Counted from the first letter of the stretch, positions 1 to 10,274 are shown. The stretch: 64,000 bases of DNA from Listeria grandensis FSL F6-0971 (GCF_000525835.1 NZ_AODD01000005.1:124001-188000), one strand, 5' to 3'. Notes: generated from the sequence alone by a model not told the origin. Made by a program: numbers and translations.

Positions 1-1
1 G

Positions 2-700
2 AAGGAGCAGGGGCCAACGCTGCACACAGAGGCGATTCCAAAAGCGGTGACGCAAAATGAGGATGGTTCGGTGACGCTTCATTTGGAGGATGGTCGGACG
101 CAGACGGTGGATAAATTAATCTGGGCGATTGGTCGGACGCCGCTTACGGAGATGCTGAATTTGGCGGCCACAGCGGTGGAACTGGATAAGAAAGGCTATA
201 TTAAAGTCGATAAGTTCCAAAATACGGCGGTTCCAGGGATTTATGCAGTTGGGGATATTACAGGACACATCGAACTTACGCCGGTTGCGATTGCTGCGGG
301 GCGGCGGTTATCGGAGCGCTTGTTTAATGGCAAGTTGGACGAGCATTTGGATTATTCGCTAGTTCCGACGGTTGTTTTCAGTCATCCTGCGATTGGGACA
401 GTTGGTTTAACGGAACCCGAGGCGATTGAGAAATACGGTGAGACGCAAGTCAAAGTCTACACTTCTTCGTTTACATCGATGTATACGGCGATTACGGAAC
501 ATCGCGAACCGTGCCGTATGAAGCTCGTTTGTGCGGGCGACAATGAAAAAGTAGTTGGGCTGCACGGTATTGGGACGGGTGTGGATGAAATGATACAAGG
601 CTTTGCGGTCGCTATGAAAATGGGCGCGACGAAGGCTGATTTTGATAATACGGTTGCGATTCATCCGACAGGTTCTGAGGAATTTGTGACGATGCGGTAA
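2..700 (+). CDS. gor: Glutathione-disulfide reductase, C-terminal part (5' end outside window)
   Basis: This is the C-terminal half of a glutathione reductase-type flavoenzyme, which reduces glutathione disulfide with NADPH in the cytosol. The reading frame is open from base 2, so the gene begins upstream of the window; a GTG at 47 is internal. Visible features are the second FAD motif around [10 protein letters not shown] and the dimerisation domain ending in [12 protein letters not shown], whose His-Glu pair is the catalytic base typical of glutathione reductase rather than lipoamide dehydrogenase. The redox-active cysteines lie outside the window. I do not recall this gene next to hom in L. 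monocytogenes, so the junction is a local difference. Confidence 0.85.
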   Translation, partial: KEQGPTLHTEAIPKAVTQNEDGSVTLHLEDGRTQTVDKLIWAIGRTPLTEMLNLAATAVELDKKGYIKVDKFQNTAVPGIYAVGDITGHIELTPVAIAAGRRLSERLFNGKLDEHLDYSLVPTVVFSHPAIGTVGLTEPEAIEKYGETQVKVYTSSFTSMYTAITEHREPCRMKLVCAGDNEKVVGLHGIGTGVDEMIQGFAVAMKMGATKADFDNTVAIHPTGSEEFVTMR

Positions 701-715
701 TTTTAGATTAAGAAA

Positions 716-776
716 GACTCGGACTTATGACGGCGTGCTTATTTGTGCGCTGGATAAGGACGGGTGTTTTTTATGT
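716..776 (+). terminator. Probable intrinsic terminator after gor
   Basis: CTTAT and CGGCG on the left arm pair with CGCTG and ATAAG on the right arm, followed after a short gap by a run of six T. The stem is imperfect. Confidence 0.5.
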
Positions 777-843
777 GTCTCAGTGATTTTGACATCTTTA
801 TGGACATTGCCTAAACGAATATTCAGATATGTCAAATAACCCT

Positions 844-872
844 TTGCTTTATAGAAGGAAATTGCGTATAAT
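844..872 (+). promoter_or_regulatory. SigA-type promoter of the hom-thrC-thrB operon
   Basis: TTGCTT (844-849) and a perfect TATAAT (867-872) are 17 bases apart, about 40 bases upstream of the hom start. No T-box or other leader is visible in the short space before the gene. Confidence 0.65.
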
Positions 873-913
873 AAGCAATAATTACATTGTTTTAGAACTG
901 AGGAGGTTGGCGA

Positions 914-2200
914 GTGGAAGCAAAATTAGAAGTTGGAATTTTTGGATTTGGAACGGTTGGTAGTGGTGTCATTCACATTTTAGAGGAACATGCGGAGAAA
1001 ATTAGTCAGATGACGGGCTATCAAGTAAGTGTCAAAACGGTTCTTGTACGCGACTTAGAGAAAAATCGTCGGTATGAAACGAAAGGATTTAGCTTGACCA
1101 CGGAGCCTGCCGCTATTTTAAATGATCCGGATATTTCGGTCGTCGTGGAAGTAATGGGAAGCATTGAACCAGCGCGGGAGTACGTTTTGCAGGCGCTTAA
1201 GGCTGGGAAACATGTGGTGACGGCGAATAAGGACTTAATTGCGTTACATGGTGATGAATTGATTGCTGTGGCGCAGGCAAATAAATGTGATTTGTTCTAT
1301 GAGGCAAGTGTTGCTGGCGGAATCCCGATTTTGCGGACGATTGTGAACGGGCTTGCGGCGGACAAGATGCAGAAGGTGATGGGAATCGTCAATGGGACGA
1401 CGAACTTCATGTTGACGAAAATGAAGACGGAGAAGCGGAGTTATGAGAGTGTCTTGAAAGAGGCGCAGGACTTAGGTTTCGCGGAAAGTGACCCGACGAA
1501 TGATGTGGACGGAATCGATGCGGCTCGCAAAATGGTTATTTTGACGCGTTTGGCTTTTGGGATGAACGTGGACTTGGCGGACGTGGATACGGTTGGGATT
1601 CGTGGGATTGCGCCGCGTGATATGGAAGTTGCGGAGCAGTTGAAATACGTGATTAAACTAGTCGGTACGGCGGAGGAGCGAAATGGTTCGGTGGCTGTTA
1701 GTGTTGGACCGGTGCTCTTGCCGAAATATCATCCGATGGCGGGCGTGAACAACGAAAATAACGCGGTGTTTGTAACGGGTGCTGCAGCTGGTGAGACGAT
1801 GTATTACGGGCCTGGTGCTGGGGAATTACCGACGGCGACGAGTGTTGTCAGCGATATTATTATGGTGGCGAAGAATAGTAAGTTAGGCATTAATGGAAAC
1901 GCGTTTAATAGTTATAAGCATGACACGAAGCAAACATCGCCGGATGAAATTTTCTCGAAGTATTATTTGCGTATTGTGATGGATGATAAGACGGGAACGT
2001 TCCTTAAGTTAACGCAGATTTTTGCGGAGGCGGGTGTCGGTTTTGATAAAATTTTGCAGGAACCGCTGGACGAGTTTACGGCGACGGTTGTTGTGGTGAC
2101 GCATGTGACGAGTAAGGCACAACTGGAACAAGCGATCGAAAAGGTACAATTGGAACCGCAAATGCAAGTGGAAGCGAAATATAAAGTGGTGGAGGGATAA
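914..2200 (+). CDS. hom: Homoserine dehydrogenase
   Basis: Reduces aspartate semialdehyde to homoserine with NAD(P)H, the branch point to threonine and methionine. The 428-residue protein has the N-terminal Rossmann motif GFGTVGSGV (residues 11-19), the conserved block [14 protein letters not shown] and the DGIDAARK segment of the catalytic domain. A C-terminal ACT domain (about 345-428) usually mediates threonine feedback inhibition. The GTG start follows the ribosome site AGGAGG at 901-906. thrC begins 2 bases after the stop, so the genes are one operon. Confidence 0.95.
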   Translation: MEAKLEVGIFGFGTVGSGVIHILEEHAEKISQMTGYQVSVKTVLVRDLEKNRRYETKGFSLTTEPAAILNDPDISVVVEVMGSIEPAREYVLQALKAGKHVVTANKDLIALHGDELIAVAQANKCDLFYEASVAGGIPILRTIVNGLAADKMQKVMGIVNGTTNFMLTKMKTEKRSYESVLKEAQDLGFAESDPTNDVDGIDAARKMVILTRLAFGMNVDLADVDTVGIRGIAPRDMEVAEQLKYVIKLVGTAEERNGSVAVSVGPVLLPKYHPMAGVNNENNAVFVTGAAAGETMYYGPGAGELPTATSVVSDIIMVAKNSKLGINGNAFNSYKHDTKQTSPDEIFSKYYLRIVMDDKTGTFLKLTQIFAEAGVGFDKILQEPLDEFTATVVVVTHVTSKAQLEQAIEKVQLEPQMQVEAKYKVVEG

Positions 2201-2202
2201 GG

Positions 2203-3261
2203 ATGTACGAAGGATTACTGAAACGATATAAGGATTATTTACCAATTACGGATAAAACCCCGATGATTGGCTTGGCGGAAGGGAATACGCCTTTGATTCC
2301 ATTGCCGAATTTGTCGAAGGAACTTGGTGTGACGTTATATGGGAAATATGAGGGCTTGAATCCGACGGGGTCGTTTAAGGATCGCGGTATGGTGATGGCG
2401 GTTGCGAAGGCGAAGGAAGAGGGCGCAGAGGCTGTGATTTGTGCTTCGACGGGGAATACGTCGGCTGCTGCGGCTGCGTACGCGACTCGTGCGGGAATGA
2501 AGGCGTATGTCGTGATTCCAGATGGCAAAGTGGCGCTTGGTAAGTTGGCGCAGGCCGTGATGTATGGCGCGGATATTATCGCGATTCAGGGGAACTTTGA
2601 TGAGGCTTTGGACGCGGTTCGTGAGCTTGCGAAAACGGAGGCGGTGGCGCTGGTTAACTCGGTGAATCCGTACCGCTTGGAAGGCCAGAAAACGGCAGCG
2701 TTTGAGATCTGTGAACAATTAGATGGGAAAGCGCCAGACGTGCTTGCGATTCCGGTTGGGAACGCGGGGAATATTTCGGCGTATTGGAAAGGTTTCAAGG
2801 AATGGGACGGGCATTTTGGTGTCGGCTTACCTCGGATGCATGGTTTTGAGGCGGAAGGTGCGGCGGCGATTGTACAAGGTGCGCCAATTAAGAATCCGGA
2901 GACAATTGCGACGGCGATTCGGATTGGGAATCCTGCGAGTTGGGAGTTGGCTGAGGCCGCGCGTGATGAGTCGAGGGGTTATATTCATTCCGTGACAGAT
3001 GACGAGATTGTGAATGCGTACAAAAAAGTCGCGGCACAGGACGGTGTTTTCATTGAGCCAGGTTCTGCGGCATCGCTTGCTGGCGTGATTCAACACGTGA
3101 AAAGTGGCGCGATTAAGCAAGGTGAGACGGTTGTATGTGTGTTCACTGGAAATGGTTTGAAAGATCCGGATACGGCGATGAGCGTGCATGAAGTTCCGAT
3201 TTCACACGTGGAAGGTGTGGACGCGATGCGTGAATACTTGCGCGGGGGCGTGACGAAATGA
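2203..3261 (+). CDS. thrC: Threonine synthase
   Basis: PLP enzyme that converts O-phosphohomoserine to threonine, the last step of the pathway. The 352-residue length is typical of the short Gram-positive form. The motif [10 protein letters not shown] holds the PLP-binding lysine at about residue 59, and the phosphate-binding loop GNAGN lies near residue 186. The ATG follows the hom stop by 2 bases and the 3' end overlaps thrB by 4 bases (ATGA), indicating translational coupling. Confidence 0.95.
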   Translation: MYEGLLKRYKDYLPITDKTPMIGLAEGNTPLIPLPNLSKELGVTLYGKYEGLNPTGSFKDRGMVMAVAKAKEEGAEAVICASTGNTSAAAAAYATRAGMKAYVVIPDGKVALGKLAQAVMYGADIIAIQGNFDEALDAVRELAKTEAVALVNSVNPYRLEGQKTAAFEICEQLDGKAPDVLAIPVGNAGNISAYWKGFKEWDGHFGVGLPRMHGFEAEGAAAIVQGAPIKNPETIATAIRIGNPASWELAEAARDESRGYIHSVTDDEIVNAYKKVAAQDGVFIEPGSAASLAGVIQHVKSGAIKQGETVVCVFTGNGLKDPDTAMSVHEVPISHVEGVDAMREYLRGGVTK

Positions 3262-4127
3262 TCCGCATCCAAGTTCCGGCTACAACAGCGAATCTTGGAC
3301 CTGGTTTTGATTCGTGCGGCTTGGCGTTATCGCTGTACTTGACGCTAGACGTTGGCGAACCAGCAGAGGAATGGCGTATCGCGCATGATCTCGGCGGCGG
3401 AATTCCGACGGATGCCTCGAATGTCATTATCGAAACCGCGCTTAGCATTGCGCCAAATCTCGAACCACATCATTTGAAAATGCTCTGCGATATCCCGGCG
3501 GCGCGCGGACTTGGAAGTAGTTCAGCGGCCGTGGTGGCAGGCATCGAGCTTGCGAATATACTCGCGAATTTGGAGTTGACGCCAGAACGCAAAGTGGAGA
3601 TTGCTGCGGAAATCGAAGGCCATCCTGATAACGTTGCGCCAGCAGTGCTCGGTAATTTTGTCGTTGGCGCGAAATTGGACGGGGAAGATTTTTACGTGCG
3701 GCATCTTTTTCCAGACTGTGCGTTGCTCGCGTTTATTCCAAAAGAAGTGCTCCTAACAAGTGAGAGTCGAGGCGTTTTGCCAGACCAGCTCCCATACAAA
3801 GAGGCAGTCAAAGCAAGCAGTATTGCCAATGTGATGATCGCCGCGCTTTTGCAAAATGATCTGAAACTGGCGGGTGACATGATGGAACGCGATTTATGGC
3901 ATGAGAAATATCGTGCAAAACTTGTGCCTCATTTGAAGCCATTGCGTGAATTGACGAAAGCGAACGGTGCTTACGCGGCGTGTCTAAGTGGTGCAGGACC
4001 AACGATTCTAATCTTCGCTCCAAAATCCGAAGGCGAGAATTTGATTCAAGTTATGAGAAATTTTGATCAAACCGCGAAGGTTCTTTCGCTAAATGTAGAA
4101 GGAAACGGTTCAACGATATTTTCATGA
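3258..4127 (+). CDS. thrB: Homoserine kinase
   Basis: GHMP-family kinase that phosphorylates homoserine with ATP to make the substrate of ThrC. The 289-residue protein has the ATP-binding motif GLGSSSA (residues 84-90) and a C-terminal SGAGPTI motif, both standard for the family. It starts inside the thrC stop codon and is the last gene of the threonine operon, followed directly by a strong terminator. Confidence 0.95.
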   Translation: MIRIQVPATTANLGPGFDSCGLALSLYLTLDVGEPAEEWRIAHDLGGGIPTDASNVIIETALSIAPNLEPHHLKMLCDIPAARGLGSSSAAVVAGIELANILANLELTPERKVEIAAEIEGHPDNVAPAVLGNFVVGAKLDGEDFYVRHLFPDCALLAFIPKEVLLTSESRGVLPDQLPYKEAVKASSIANVMIAALLQNDLKLAGDMMERDLWHEKYRAKLVPHLKPLRELTKANGAYAACLSGAGPTILIFAPKSEGENLIQVMRNFDQTAKVLSLNVEGNGSTIFS

Positions 4128-4130
4128 ATA

Positions 4131-4177
4131 AACTACAAGTAAAGTATTATTTTTACGCTTTACTTGTAGTTTTTTTG
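4131..4177 (+). terminator. Intrinsic terminator of the threonine operon
   Basis: A 14-bp stem (4131-4144 pairs with 4158-4171) with a 13-base loop, followed by a T run. Confidence 0.9.
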
Positions 4178-4262
4178 CCAGGCTCATTTAAGAAGGACAC
4201 ATAAAAATAATCCTCAAAATGCGATTATCACAGGCTTCACGCGATACATAAAACAATGCCTA

Positions 4263-4291
4263 TTGTCCCAAATTACGCGCTATGATAGAAT
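4263..4291 (+). promoter_or_regulatory. Promoter of the tdk-prfA-prmC genes
   Basis: TTGTCC (4263-4268) and TAGAAT (4286-4291) are 17 bases apart, with an extended -10 TG at 4283-4284. The predicted RNA start near 4298 leaves too little leader for the upstream ATG at 4309, which supports the tdk start at 4333. Confidence 0.65.
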
Positions 4292-4332
4292 GAAAAAGAG
4301 TTTTTAACATGGGAATGCGAGGTTTTGAGAGA

Positions 4333-4905
4333 ATGGCACAGCTTTTCTTTAGATATGGTTCGATGAATAGTGGTAAGACGATTGAAATTTTAAAAGTAGC
4401 ACACAATTATGAGGAACAAAATAAGCCGGTGATGATTTTCACGTCGGGTATCGATGATCGCGATCAGGTCGGCATCATCTCGAGTCGCATTGGCTTGAAA
4501 CGCGAGGCAACACCAGTGTTTTCCGCAACTAATCTGTATGAAGAAGTTGCCAAAATCGAGCCCAAACCATGCTGCATCCTGCTGGATGAATCGCAGTTTT
4601 TGGAGAAAAAACATATTTTGCAGTTGGCGCAAATCGCAGACGGGCTTAATATCCCAGTCATCGCGTACGGCCTCAAAAACGATTTTCAAAACGAGCTTTT
4701 CGAAGGCTCCAAATATTTATTGCTATACGCAGACAAGATTGAAGAAATGAAGACCGTTTGCTGGTTTTGCACGAAAAAGGCAACGATGGTATTACGCGTC
4801 GATGAGGATGGGCAGCCGATGTACAAAGGCGACCAAATCATGATTGGCGGCAATGACCGTTACTATCCAGTGTGCCGGAAATGCCACGCGAACCCATCAA
4901 TATAA
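4333..4905 (+). CDS. tdk: Thymidine kinase
   Basis: Cytosolic type II thymidine kinase that phosphorylates thymidine with ATP for dTTP salvage. The 190-residue protein begins [16 protein letters not shown] with the P-loop at residues 9-16. The conserved LLDESQFL segment holds the catalytic glutamate, and two cysteine pairs (CWFC and CRKC) form the structural zinc site. An in-frame ATG at 4309 would add eight residues, but it has no ribosome site and lies just after the predicted transcription start, so I chose 4333. prfA follows 19 bases later. Confidence 0.95.
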   Translation: MAQLFFRYGSMNSGKTIEILKVAHNYEEQNKPVMIFTSGIDDRDQVGIISSRIGLKREATPVFSATNLYEEVAKIEPKPCCILLDESQFLEKKHILQLAQIADGLNIPVIAYGLKNDFQNELFEGSKYLLLYADKIEEMKTVCWFCTKKATMVLRVDEDGQPMYKGDQIMIGGNDRYYPVCRKCHANPSI

Positions 4906-4924
4906 ACTAATGAGGTGAATCGAA

Positions 4925-6001
4925 ATGTATGATCGTTTACAAGCAGTGGAAGATCGCTACGATGAATTGAACGAATTGCTCAGCGACCCGAACGTGGTCA
5001 GTGACGCGAAAAAGCTACGCGACTATTCCAAAGAGCAGTCCGGCATTACCGAAACGGTGGAAACATATCGCGAATATAAAGAAGTGACGGCAGGACTTGC
5101 CGAGACGCGCGAAATGATGAACGAGAAGCTCGACGATGACATGAAGGAAATGGTGAAGGAAGAATTCAACGAGTTAACAGCCAAAAAAGCGGAATTAGAA
5201 GAACGCTTGAAAATATTACTTGTTCCAAAAGACCCAAATGACGACAAAAACGTTATCATGGAGATTCGCGGCGCGGCGGGTGGCGATGAAGCCGCTCTAT
5301 TTGCGGGCGACTTATTCCGAATGTATTCTCGTTACGCCGAGTCGCGAGGCTGGAAGGCAGAAGTAATGGAAGCAAACGCGACGGGAATTGGCGGTTATAA
5401 AGAGATTATCGTATTGATTAACGGCGCTGGAGCATACTCACGTCTAAAATACGAAAATGGCGCGCATCGTGTGCAACGTGTACCTGAAACCGAATCAGGC
5501 GGACGAATTCACACATCAACGGCGACAGTTGCGATTTTGCCAGAAGCGGAAGATGTGGAGATCGACATCAAAGATAACGAAATTCGGACGGATACTTTCG
5601 CTTCGAGTGGTGCGGGAGGACAAAGTGTCAATACGACGATGTCAGCCGTACGTTTGACGCATATTCCTACGGGGATCGTTGTTTCGATGCAAGATGAACG
5701 TTCCCAAATTAAAAACAAAGAAAAAGCGATGAAAATTTTGCGTGCCCGTATTTTTGATAAATTTGAGCGGGAAGCGCGTGAAGAATACGATACACACCGG
5801 AAATCGGCAGTTGGTACGGGTGACCGTTCGGAGCGGATTCGGACGTATAATTATCCACAAAATCGCGTGACCGACCATCGGATTGGATTGACGATTCAGA
5901 AGCTCGATCAAATCATGGAAGGCAAGCTCGACGAAGTGATTGACGCGCTTATTATGGAAGACCAAACAAGTAAACTAGACCATTTGAGCGACGGTATGTA
6001 A
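4925..6001 (+). CDS. prfA: Peptide chain release factor 1
   Basis: Recognises UAA and UAG in the ribosomal A site and triggers release of the finished peptide. The 358-residue length is standard. The stop-codon recognition tripeptide PxT appears as PET in [13 protein letters not shown], and the catalytic GGQ lies at residues 231-233, followed by SVNTT. This is release factor 1, not the Listeria virulence regulator that shares the name prfA. The ribosome site GAGGTG precedes the ATG, and prmC begins one base after the stop. Confidence 0.96.
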   Translation: MYDRLQAVEDRYDELNELLSDPNVVSDAKKLRDYSKEQSGITETVETYREYKEVTAGLAETREMMNEKLDDDMKEMVKEEFNELTAKKAELEERLKILLVPKDPNDDKNVIMEIRGAAGGDEAALFAGDLFRMYSRYAESRGWKAEVMEANATGIGGYKEIIVLINGAGAYSRLKYENGAHRVQRVPETESGGRIHTSTATVAILPEAEDVEIDIKDNEIRTDTFASSGAGGQSVNTTMSAVRLTHIPTGIVVSMQDERSQIKNKEKAMKILRARIFDKFEREAREEYDTHRKSAVGTGDRSERIRTYNYPQNRVTDHRIGLTIQKLDQIMEGKLDEVIDALIMEDQTSKLDHLSDGM

Positions 6002-6002
6002 G

Positions 6003-6857
6003 ATGACAATCGCTGAAATTTTGCATCAAGCCAAAGCCGAACTAACGACGCGCGGACTGGACCTCAATATCGCTGAAATCCTCATTGAAACCCGGCTGGA
6101 TTTGACGCGTTCCGATTTATGGATGTCGACGGATCGTGAGCTGGGCCCAAGTGAGCAAGCGCAGTTTGATGCTGATTTCGCGCGCTATATAAACGGAGAG
6201 CCAGTTCAGTATATTTTAGAAGTGGCTCCTTTTTATGGTCGCAATTTCTACGTCACACCAAGCGTCCTGATTCCACGTCCCGAAACCGAAGAACTCGTCT
6301 ACGCCGCCGAAAAATTTATTGAAAAAAAGCCAAATCGTGTCCGTCGCGTGTTGGATGTCTGCACGGGAAGCGGTATTATCCCAATCACGTTAAAAGCGAC
6401 ATTTCCGGAACTCGCGGTGACAGGTTCCGATATTTCCGTGCCTGCCCTTGAAGTCGCCGAGAAGAACAGCAAACAATTACAAACAGACGTGCACTTTATC
6501 CACAGTGATCTCGTAGAATATTTCCAACAAAATGGAGAGAAATTCGATATGATTCTGGCTAATCCACCATATATAGCGGATGATGAACGCGCCGAAATGT
6601 CGGCTTATGTCTTGAATCATGAACCGGAACTCGCTTTATTTGCGCCAAATGATGGACTAGCGATATACGAAAAACTGATCGAGAATTTACCCGACATTGT
6701 GGATAACTCTTTCTGGATAGGCATGGAAATCGGTTATACACAAGGGGAAGCCGTAAAGCAGCTTTTTGAAAAAAGTTTTCCACAGGCAACGACAACGGTA
6801 CAACAAGATATCAACGGCAAAGACCGAATGGTTATTTGCGTTTATGAACGGATATAA
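6003..6857 (+). CDS. prmC: Release factor glutamine methyltransferase
   Basis: Methylates the glutamine of the GGQ motif in release factors using S-adenosylmethionine. The 284-residue protein has an N-terminal helical domain, the SAM-binding motif [13 protein letters not shown] and the catalytic NPPY motif at residues 187-190. It is tightly linked to prfA, its substrate gene, as in most Firmicutes. A terminator follows at once. Confidence 0.95.
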   Translation: MTIAEILHQAKAELTTRGLDLNIAEILIETRLDLTRSDLWMSTDRELGPSEQAQFDADFARYINGEPVQYILEVAPFYGRNFYVTPSVLIPRPETEELVYAAEKFIEKKPNRVRRVLDVCTGSGIIPITLKATFPELAVTGSDISVPALEVAEKNSKQLQTDVHFIHSDLVEYFQQNGEKFDMILANPPYIADDERAEMSAYVLNHEPELALFAPNDGLAIYEKLIENLPDIVDNSFWIGMEIGYTQGEAVKQLFEKSFPQATTTVQQDINGKDRMVICVYERI

Positions 6858-6887
6858 AAGCATTTCTATGATGGAGATGCTTTTTTA
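6856..6887 (+). terminator. Intrinsic terminator after prmC
   Basis: AAAAGCAT pairs with ATGCTTTT across a loop of about 13 bases and runs into T residues. Confidence 0.75.
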
Positions 6888-6897
6888 TTAGCCGTAA

Positions 6898-7067
6898 TTA
6901 TCCACAGGATTGGGGATAAAACTTTGTGTAAAAAAATATTTTTAATCAAATCTTAATAAAGTAAACGTAGTTATCAACACACTTATACACATTATCCACA
7001 GATTCACAAGTAGTTATACACATTGACAAAGTTATTATCCACAGGTTGGGGATAACTTTGTGGGTAA
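6898..7067 (+). promoter_or_regulatory. DnaA-box cluster between prmC and tsaC
   Basis: Five perfect TTATNCACA boxes lie on the plus strand at 6898-6906, 6983-6991, 6992-7000, 7014-7022 and 7035-7043. Single-mismatch boxes lie at 6971-6979 (plus) and, on the minus strand, at 6911-6919, 6925-6933, 7047-7055 and 7059-7067. This density in 170 bases is far above chance and the spacer is AT-rich. dnaA, dnaN and other origin genes are absent from the window, so it is not oriC itself. To my recollection B. subtilis has a regulatory DnaA-box cluster at the orthologous gene ywlC, so this is probably a conserved control site for initiation or for tsaC transcription. Confidence 0.85.
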
Positions 7068-7159
7068 ATCACTAATTTTCAAAAAATGGATCTCACGCTG
7101 TAAAAACTATCGTAAAACCGTTAAAATAAGATTAAAGCAATGTAAAGGAGCAATTCCTG

Positions 7160-8206
7160 ATGAAAACAAAGATTTGGCATATAACGAAAGAAAATGAAAT
7201 CCAAACCTATTTGGAAGCAGCGAAACTTTTGCAAGCAGGAGAGGCCGTGGCTTTTCCGACTGAAACGGTGTATGGCATCGGTGCAGACGCGACAAATGAA
7301 CAAGCTGTGGCTAAAATATATGAAGCGAAGGGTAGGCCCGCAGACAATCCGTTAATCGTCCATATCGCAGACCAATCGCAAGTGCATGAATTCGTCAAGG
7401 AGGTTCCAGATAACGCGAAAAAACTGATGCACACTTTTTGGCCAGGACCGTTGACGATTATTTTACCATTACGGACAGGGCGATTGGCGGCAAATGTGAC
7501 AGCGGGATTAGATAGTGTCGGCGTTCGTATGCCAGAGCACCCAGTCGCACTTGGACTTTTGGCGGTGGCTGGCATTCCAGTCGCGGCGCCCAGTGCAAAT
7601 CGCTCTGGAAAGCCGAGTCCAACATCTGGGGAACATGTCGAGGAAGATTTATCCGGCCGAATCGCGGGTATAGTTTTTGGCGGGAAAACGGGAGTGGGCT
7701 TGGAGTCCACGGTCATTGATTGCACGCTTGAAATGCCGGCTATTTTGCGACCAGGTGGCGTATCACAAGAGGCAATTGAGGCTGTGATTGGCCCTGTGAT
7801 TTCCGAGGCAAAAGAAGTTGCGCAACAAGAAGCACCGAAAGCGCCAGGAATGAAATACACACATTACGCGCCAAAAGCCCCTGTGGCGATCATTGAGGGC
7901 GATGCAGCCTTTTTTCAGCAGCAGATTGACTTGGCTGAGAAAAACGGAGAAATCGTTGGTGTGCTCGTGTCTGATGAGCTTGAAGCGCAGCTACGCAAAT
8001 CAGAATATATGATGGGACTGGGCAGTAAAGCCTACCCAGAAGAAACTGCCTACCGTTTATACGACCGGCTTCGTCATTTTGACCATACACTAGTGACGCT
8101 TATTTACGCCGAACCTTTTGCAAAAATTGGTATTGGAGAAGCGGTAATGAATCGACTTGAGAAAGCAGCAGGCGGACATTATATCAGGCAAAGCGAGGAA
8201 CGTTAG
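7160..8206 (+). CDS. tsaC: Threonylcarbamoyl-AMP synthase
   Basis: YrdC/Sua5 family (ywlC of B. subtilis). It makes threonylcarbamoyl-AMP from threonine, bicarbonate and ATP for the universal tRNA modification t6A. The 348-residue protein has the YrdC domain with PTETVYGIGADA and the conserved KGRPADNPL block, followed by a C-terminal Sua5 domain, which makes it the long two-domain form. The ATG follows AAAGGAG. The gene sits just downstream of the DnaA-box cluster, and ywlE follows by one base. Confidence 0.93.
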   Translation: MKTKIWHITKENEIQTYLEAAKLLQAGEAVAFPTETVYGIGADATNEQAVAKIYEAKGRPADNPLIVHIADQSQVHEFVKEVPDNAKKLMHTFWPGPLTIILPLRTGRLAANVTAGLDSVGVRMPEHPVALGLLAVAGIPVAAPSANRSGKPSPTSGEHVEEDLSGRIAGIVFGGKTGVGLESTVIDCTLEMPAILRPGGVSQEAIEAVIGPVISEAKEVAQQEAPKAPGMKYTHYAPKAPVAIIEGDAAFFQQQIDLAEKNGEIVGVLVSDELEAQLRKSEYMMGLGSKAYPEETAYRLYDRLRHFDHTLVTLIYAEPFAKIGIGEAVMNRLEKAAGGHYIRQSEER

Positions 8207-8207
8207 A

Positions 8208-8648
8208 ATGAATATATTATTTGTGTGTACCGGAAATACATGCCGAAGCCCAATGGCCGAAAAAATGTTACAGTGGTTCAAACCGGATTGGAAAATTACA
8301 TCAGCAGGACTCGCCGCACAATCCGGTTCCCCAATGTCGGCGGAATCAAAAGCCATATTGCAAGAACATGGTTTGCCAACCTATCATGTCGCGAAACCAC
8401 TGACAAATGACCTCGTAGATCAGGCGGATAAAATCTTTGTGATGACAGAGCAACATCGGCAAGCGTTACTATATCAATTCCCTAATCAGAAAACCGAGCT
8501 GATTTCGCCGTATGATTTTGACGTTGCCGATCCTTATGGTGGAAGCAAGGCGGATTATGAGTACGCGTTTGCGGAATTGGAAGAAATGATTGCACGGCGT
8601 TTTTTTGTTAGATGTCTAGAGGACCGAGGAGGGATTTGTACATATTAA
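8208..8648 (+). CDS. ywlE: Low-molecular-weight protein phosphatase (YwlE family)
   Basis: Cysteine phosphatase of the LMW-PTP fold; the B. subtilis and Geobacillus YwlE enzymes remove phosphate from arginine. The P-loop CTGNTCRS starts at Cys7 and the general acid lies in DPYGGS. The threonine after Cys7 is the residue linked to arginine specificity in YwlE, which I infer here. The upstream in-frame start at 8157 overlaps tsaC and lacks a ribosome site. The stop lies in the loop of the following terminator, so the last residues may be misread because of a T7 run near 8600 (see findings). Confidence 0.88.
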   Translation: MNILFVCTGNTCRSPMAEKMLQWFKPDWKITSAGLAAQSGSPMSAESKAILQEHGLPTYHVAKPLTNDLVDQADKIFVMTEQHRQALLYQFPNQKTELISPYDFDVADPYGGSKADYEYAFAELEEMIARRFFVRCLEDRGGICTY

Positions 8649-8664
8649 AAAACCCTCCTTTTTT
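8628..8664 (+). terminator. Intrinsic terminator after ywlE
   Basis: GGAGGG (8628-8633) pairs with CCCTCC (8653-8658), followed by a T run. The left arm overlaps the end of the annotated ywlE frame. Confidence 0.75.
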
Positions 8665-8723
8665 GCGTTTGGCAATCATGTAAGCGGAAAGACCTGTTTG
8701 TTATTACGTACCTAAATTTCTAG

Positions 8724-8809
8724 ATCTAGCATTCAGCGACGAACTCCTCGAAAACTTCACGCCCTCCTACAAAAGCAAGAGCGGATTTTCACTGCGCCCC
8801 CTAACAAAT
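8724..8809 (-). repeat. Dispersed intergenic repeat, copy A
   Basis: Read on the minus strand this 86-bp stretch matches 55874-55957, clearly so in the first 30-35 bases (TTTGTTAG.GGGCGCAGTGA core) and more loosely over the rest. No intact protein frame is shared. The surrounding stretch 8665-9022 otherwise holds a hairpin (GGCAGT/ACTGCC, 8818-8842), a small terminator-like stem and a weak glyA promoter, but no gene. Confidence 0.7.
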
Positions 8810-8864
8810 AAAAGGTTGGCAGTCTCGCATTGCTCCACTGCCTATTGATTTAGTGAATCAACAT

Positions 8865-8886
8865 AAACGGGTTACTTCCGTTTTTC
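8865..8886 (+). terminator. Short terminator-like hairpin upstream of glyA
   Basis: AAACGG (8865-8870) pairs with CCGTTT (8878-8883) across a 7-base loop and is followed by T residues. It may end a short unannotated transcript. Confidence 0.45.
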
Positions 8887-8939
8887 ATTTTTGTGATCTG
8901 TTTCACTATTTAGAATTAGATAATCTTGTGCGAAAATAC

Positions 8940-8968
8940 TTGCAATTTAGAGCGGAATGGGAGATTAT
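8940..8968 (+). promoter_or_regulatory. Weak candidate glyA promoter
   Basis: TTGCAA (8940-8945) and GATTAT (8963-8968) are 17 bases apart, about 55 bases before the glyA start. Each hexamer matches consensus at only four positions. Confidence 0.35.
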
Positions 8969-9022
8969 TAGAACATGTACGACGCTTTACTAATCATTTG
9001 AGAAAAGGATGGGGATCCACAT

Positions 9023-10264
9023 ATGGTTTATCTACAAAAGCACGACAAGGCAGTTTTTGACGCAATTGAGTTAGAGCTAGGCAGACAACGCAGTAATATT
9101 GAGTTAATCGCATCGGAGAATTTCGTGACGGAGCAAGTCATGGAAGCGATGGGATCTGTTTTAACGAACAAGTACGCAGAAGGTTACCCTGGCAAACGCT
9201 ATTATGGCGGTTGTGAATATGTTGATATTGTAGAAAACTTAGCCCGCGATCGCGCGAAACAATTATTTGGCGCAGAATATGCCAACGTTCAACCGCACTC
9301 TGGTGCCCAAGCGAATATGGCGGTATATCATGCCACGCTTAAACCAGGAGACGTTGTACTTGGAATGAATTTATCTCATGGCGGACATTTAACACACGGA
9401 AGCCCAGCGAATTTTAGTGGTGAACTGTATCACTTCGTTGCTTACGGCGTGGATGAAGAAACTAAGCAAATTGATTATGACAAAGTTCGTGAAATTGCCC
9501 TAGAACATAAGCCGAAAATGATTGTAGCAGGTGCAAGTGCCTATCCGCGTGCAATCGATTTCGCTAAATTCCGTGAAATCGCGGATGAAGTTGGCGCATA
9601 CTTAATGGTGGATATGGCGCATATCGCTGGTCTTGTTGCGACAGGACATCACCAAAATCCGGTACCATACGCAGACTTTGTAACGACCACGACACACAAA
9701 ACATTGCGTGGCCCTCGTGGCGGTATGATTTTAGCAAAAGCAGAATGGGAAGCCAAATTAAATAAAGCGATTTTCCCAGGAATTCAAGGCGGTCCGTTGA
9801 TGCACGTTATCGCTGCAAAAGCAGTCGCATTTGGTGAAGCCTTACAACCGGAGTTCAAAACGTATAGTGAAAACATTTTGAAAAACTCGAAACAACTCGC
9901 GGCAACACTTCAAGAAAATGACGTTACTGTTTTAACAGGAGGCTCCGATAACCACTTACTTCTGATTGATTTAAAACCACTAGGATTAACTGGTAAAGCA
10001 GCAGAAGCGATCCTTGACGATGTCGGTATTACTGTTAACAAAAATACAATTCCTTTCGAAACAGAAAGTCCGTTTGTGACGAGCGGTATCCGTGTTGGTG
10101 TCGCTGCAGTAACGACGCGTGGTTTTGACGAAGTAGCCATTGCCAAAGTTGGTAAATTAATCTCTAAGGTGTTGCATAACCTAGAAGATGAGGCAGTGCT
10201 AGCCGAAGTCAAAGCGGAAGTAGCCGAGATTACAGCTGAATATCCATTATATCCATCTTTATAG
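9023..10264 (+). CDS. glyA: Serine hydroxymethyltransferase
   Basis: PLP enzyme that interconverts serine and glycine while charging tetrahydrofolate with a one-carbon unit. The 413-residue length is standard. The PLP lysine is K226 in [14 protein letters not shown], and the N-terminal region carries the conserved ASENF and [10 protein letters not shown] blocks. The ATG follows AAGGATGGGG. The gene has its own upstream region and terminator, so it is probably transcribed alone. Confidence 0.96.
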   Translation: MVYLQKHDKAVFDAIELELGRQRSNIELIASENFVTEQVMEAMGSVLTNKYAEGYPGKRYYGGCEYVDIVENLARDRAKQLFGAEYANVQPHSGAQANMAVYHATLKPGDVVLGMNLSHGGHLTHGSPANFSGELYHFVAYGVDEETKQIDYDKVREIALEHKPKMIVAGASAYPRAIDFAKFREIADEVGAYLMVDMAHIAGLVATGHHQNPVPYADFVTTTTHKTLRGPRGGMILAKAEWEAKLNKAIFPGIQGGPLMHVIAAKAVAFGEALQPEFKTYSENILKNSKQLAATLQENDVTVLTGGSDNHLLLIDLKPLGLTGKAAEAILDDVGITVNKNTIPFETESPFVTSGIRVGVAAVTTRGFDEVAIAKVGKLISKVLHNLEDEAVLAEVKAEVAEITAEYPLYPSL

Positions 10265-10274
10265 AAATGATCCG

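Noticed and set aside
6898-7067. Chromosomal origin oriC
   Set aside because: There is a strong DnaA-box cluster but no dnaA, dnaN, rpmH or gyrB nearby, and the gene content is not that of the origin region.
7207-7860. 217-codon minus-strand frame inside tsaC
   Set aside because: Antisense shadow of a conserved gene, with no ribosome site and no family features.
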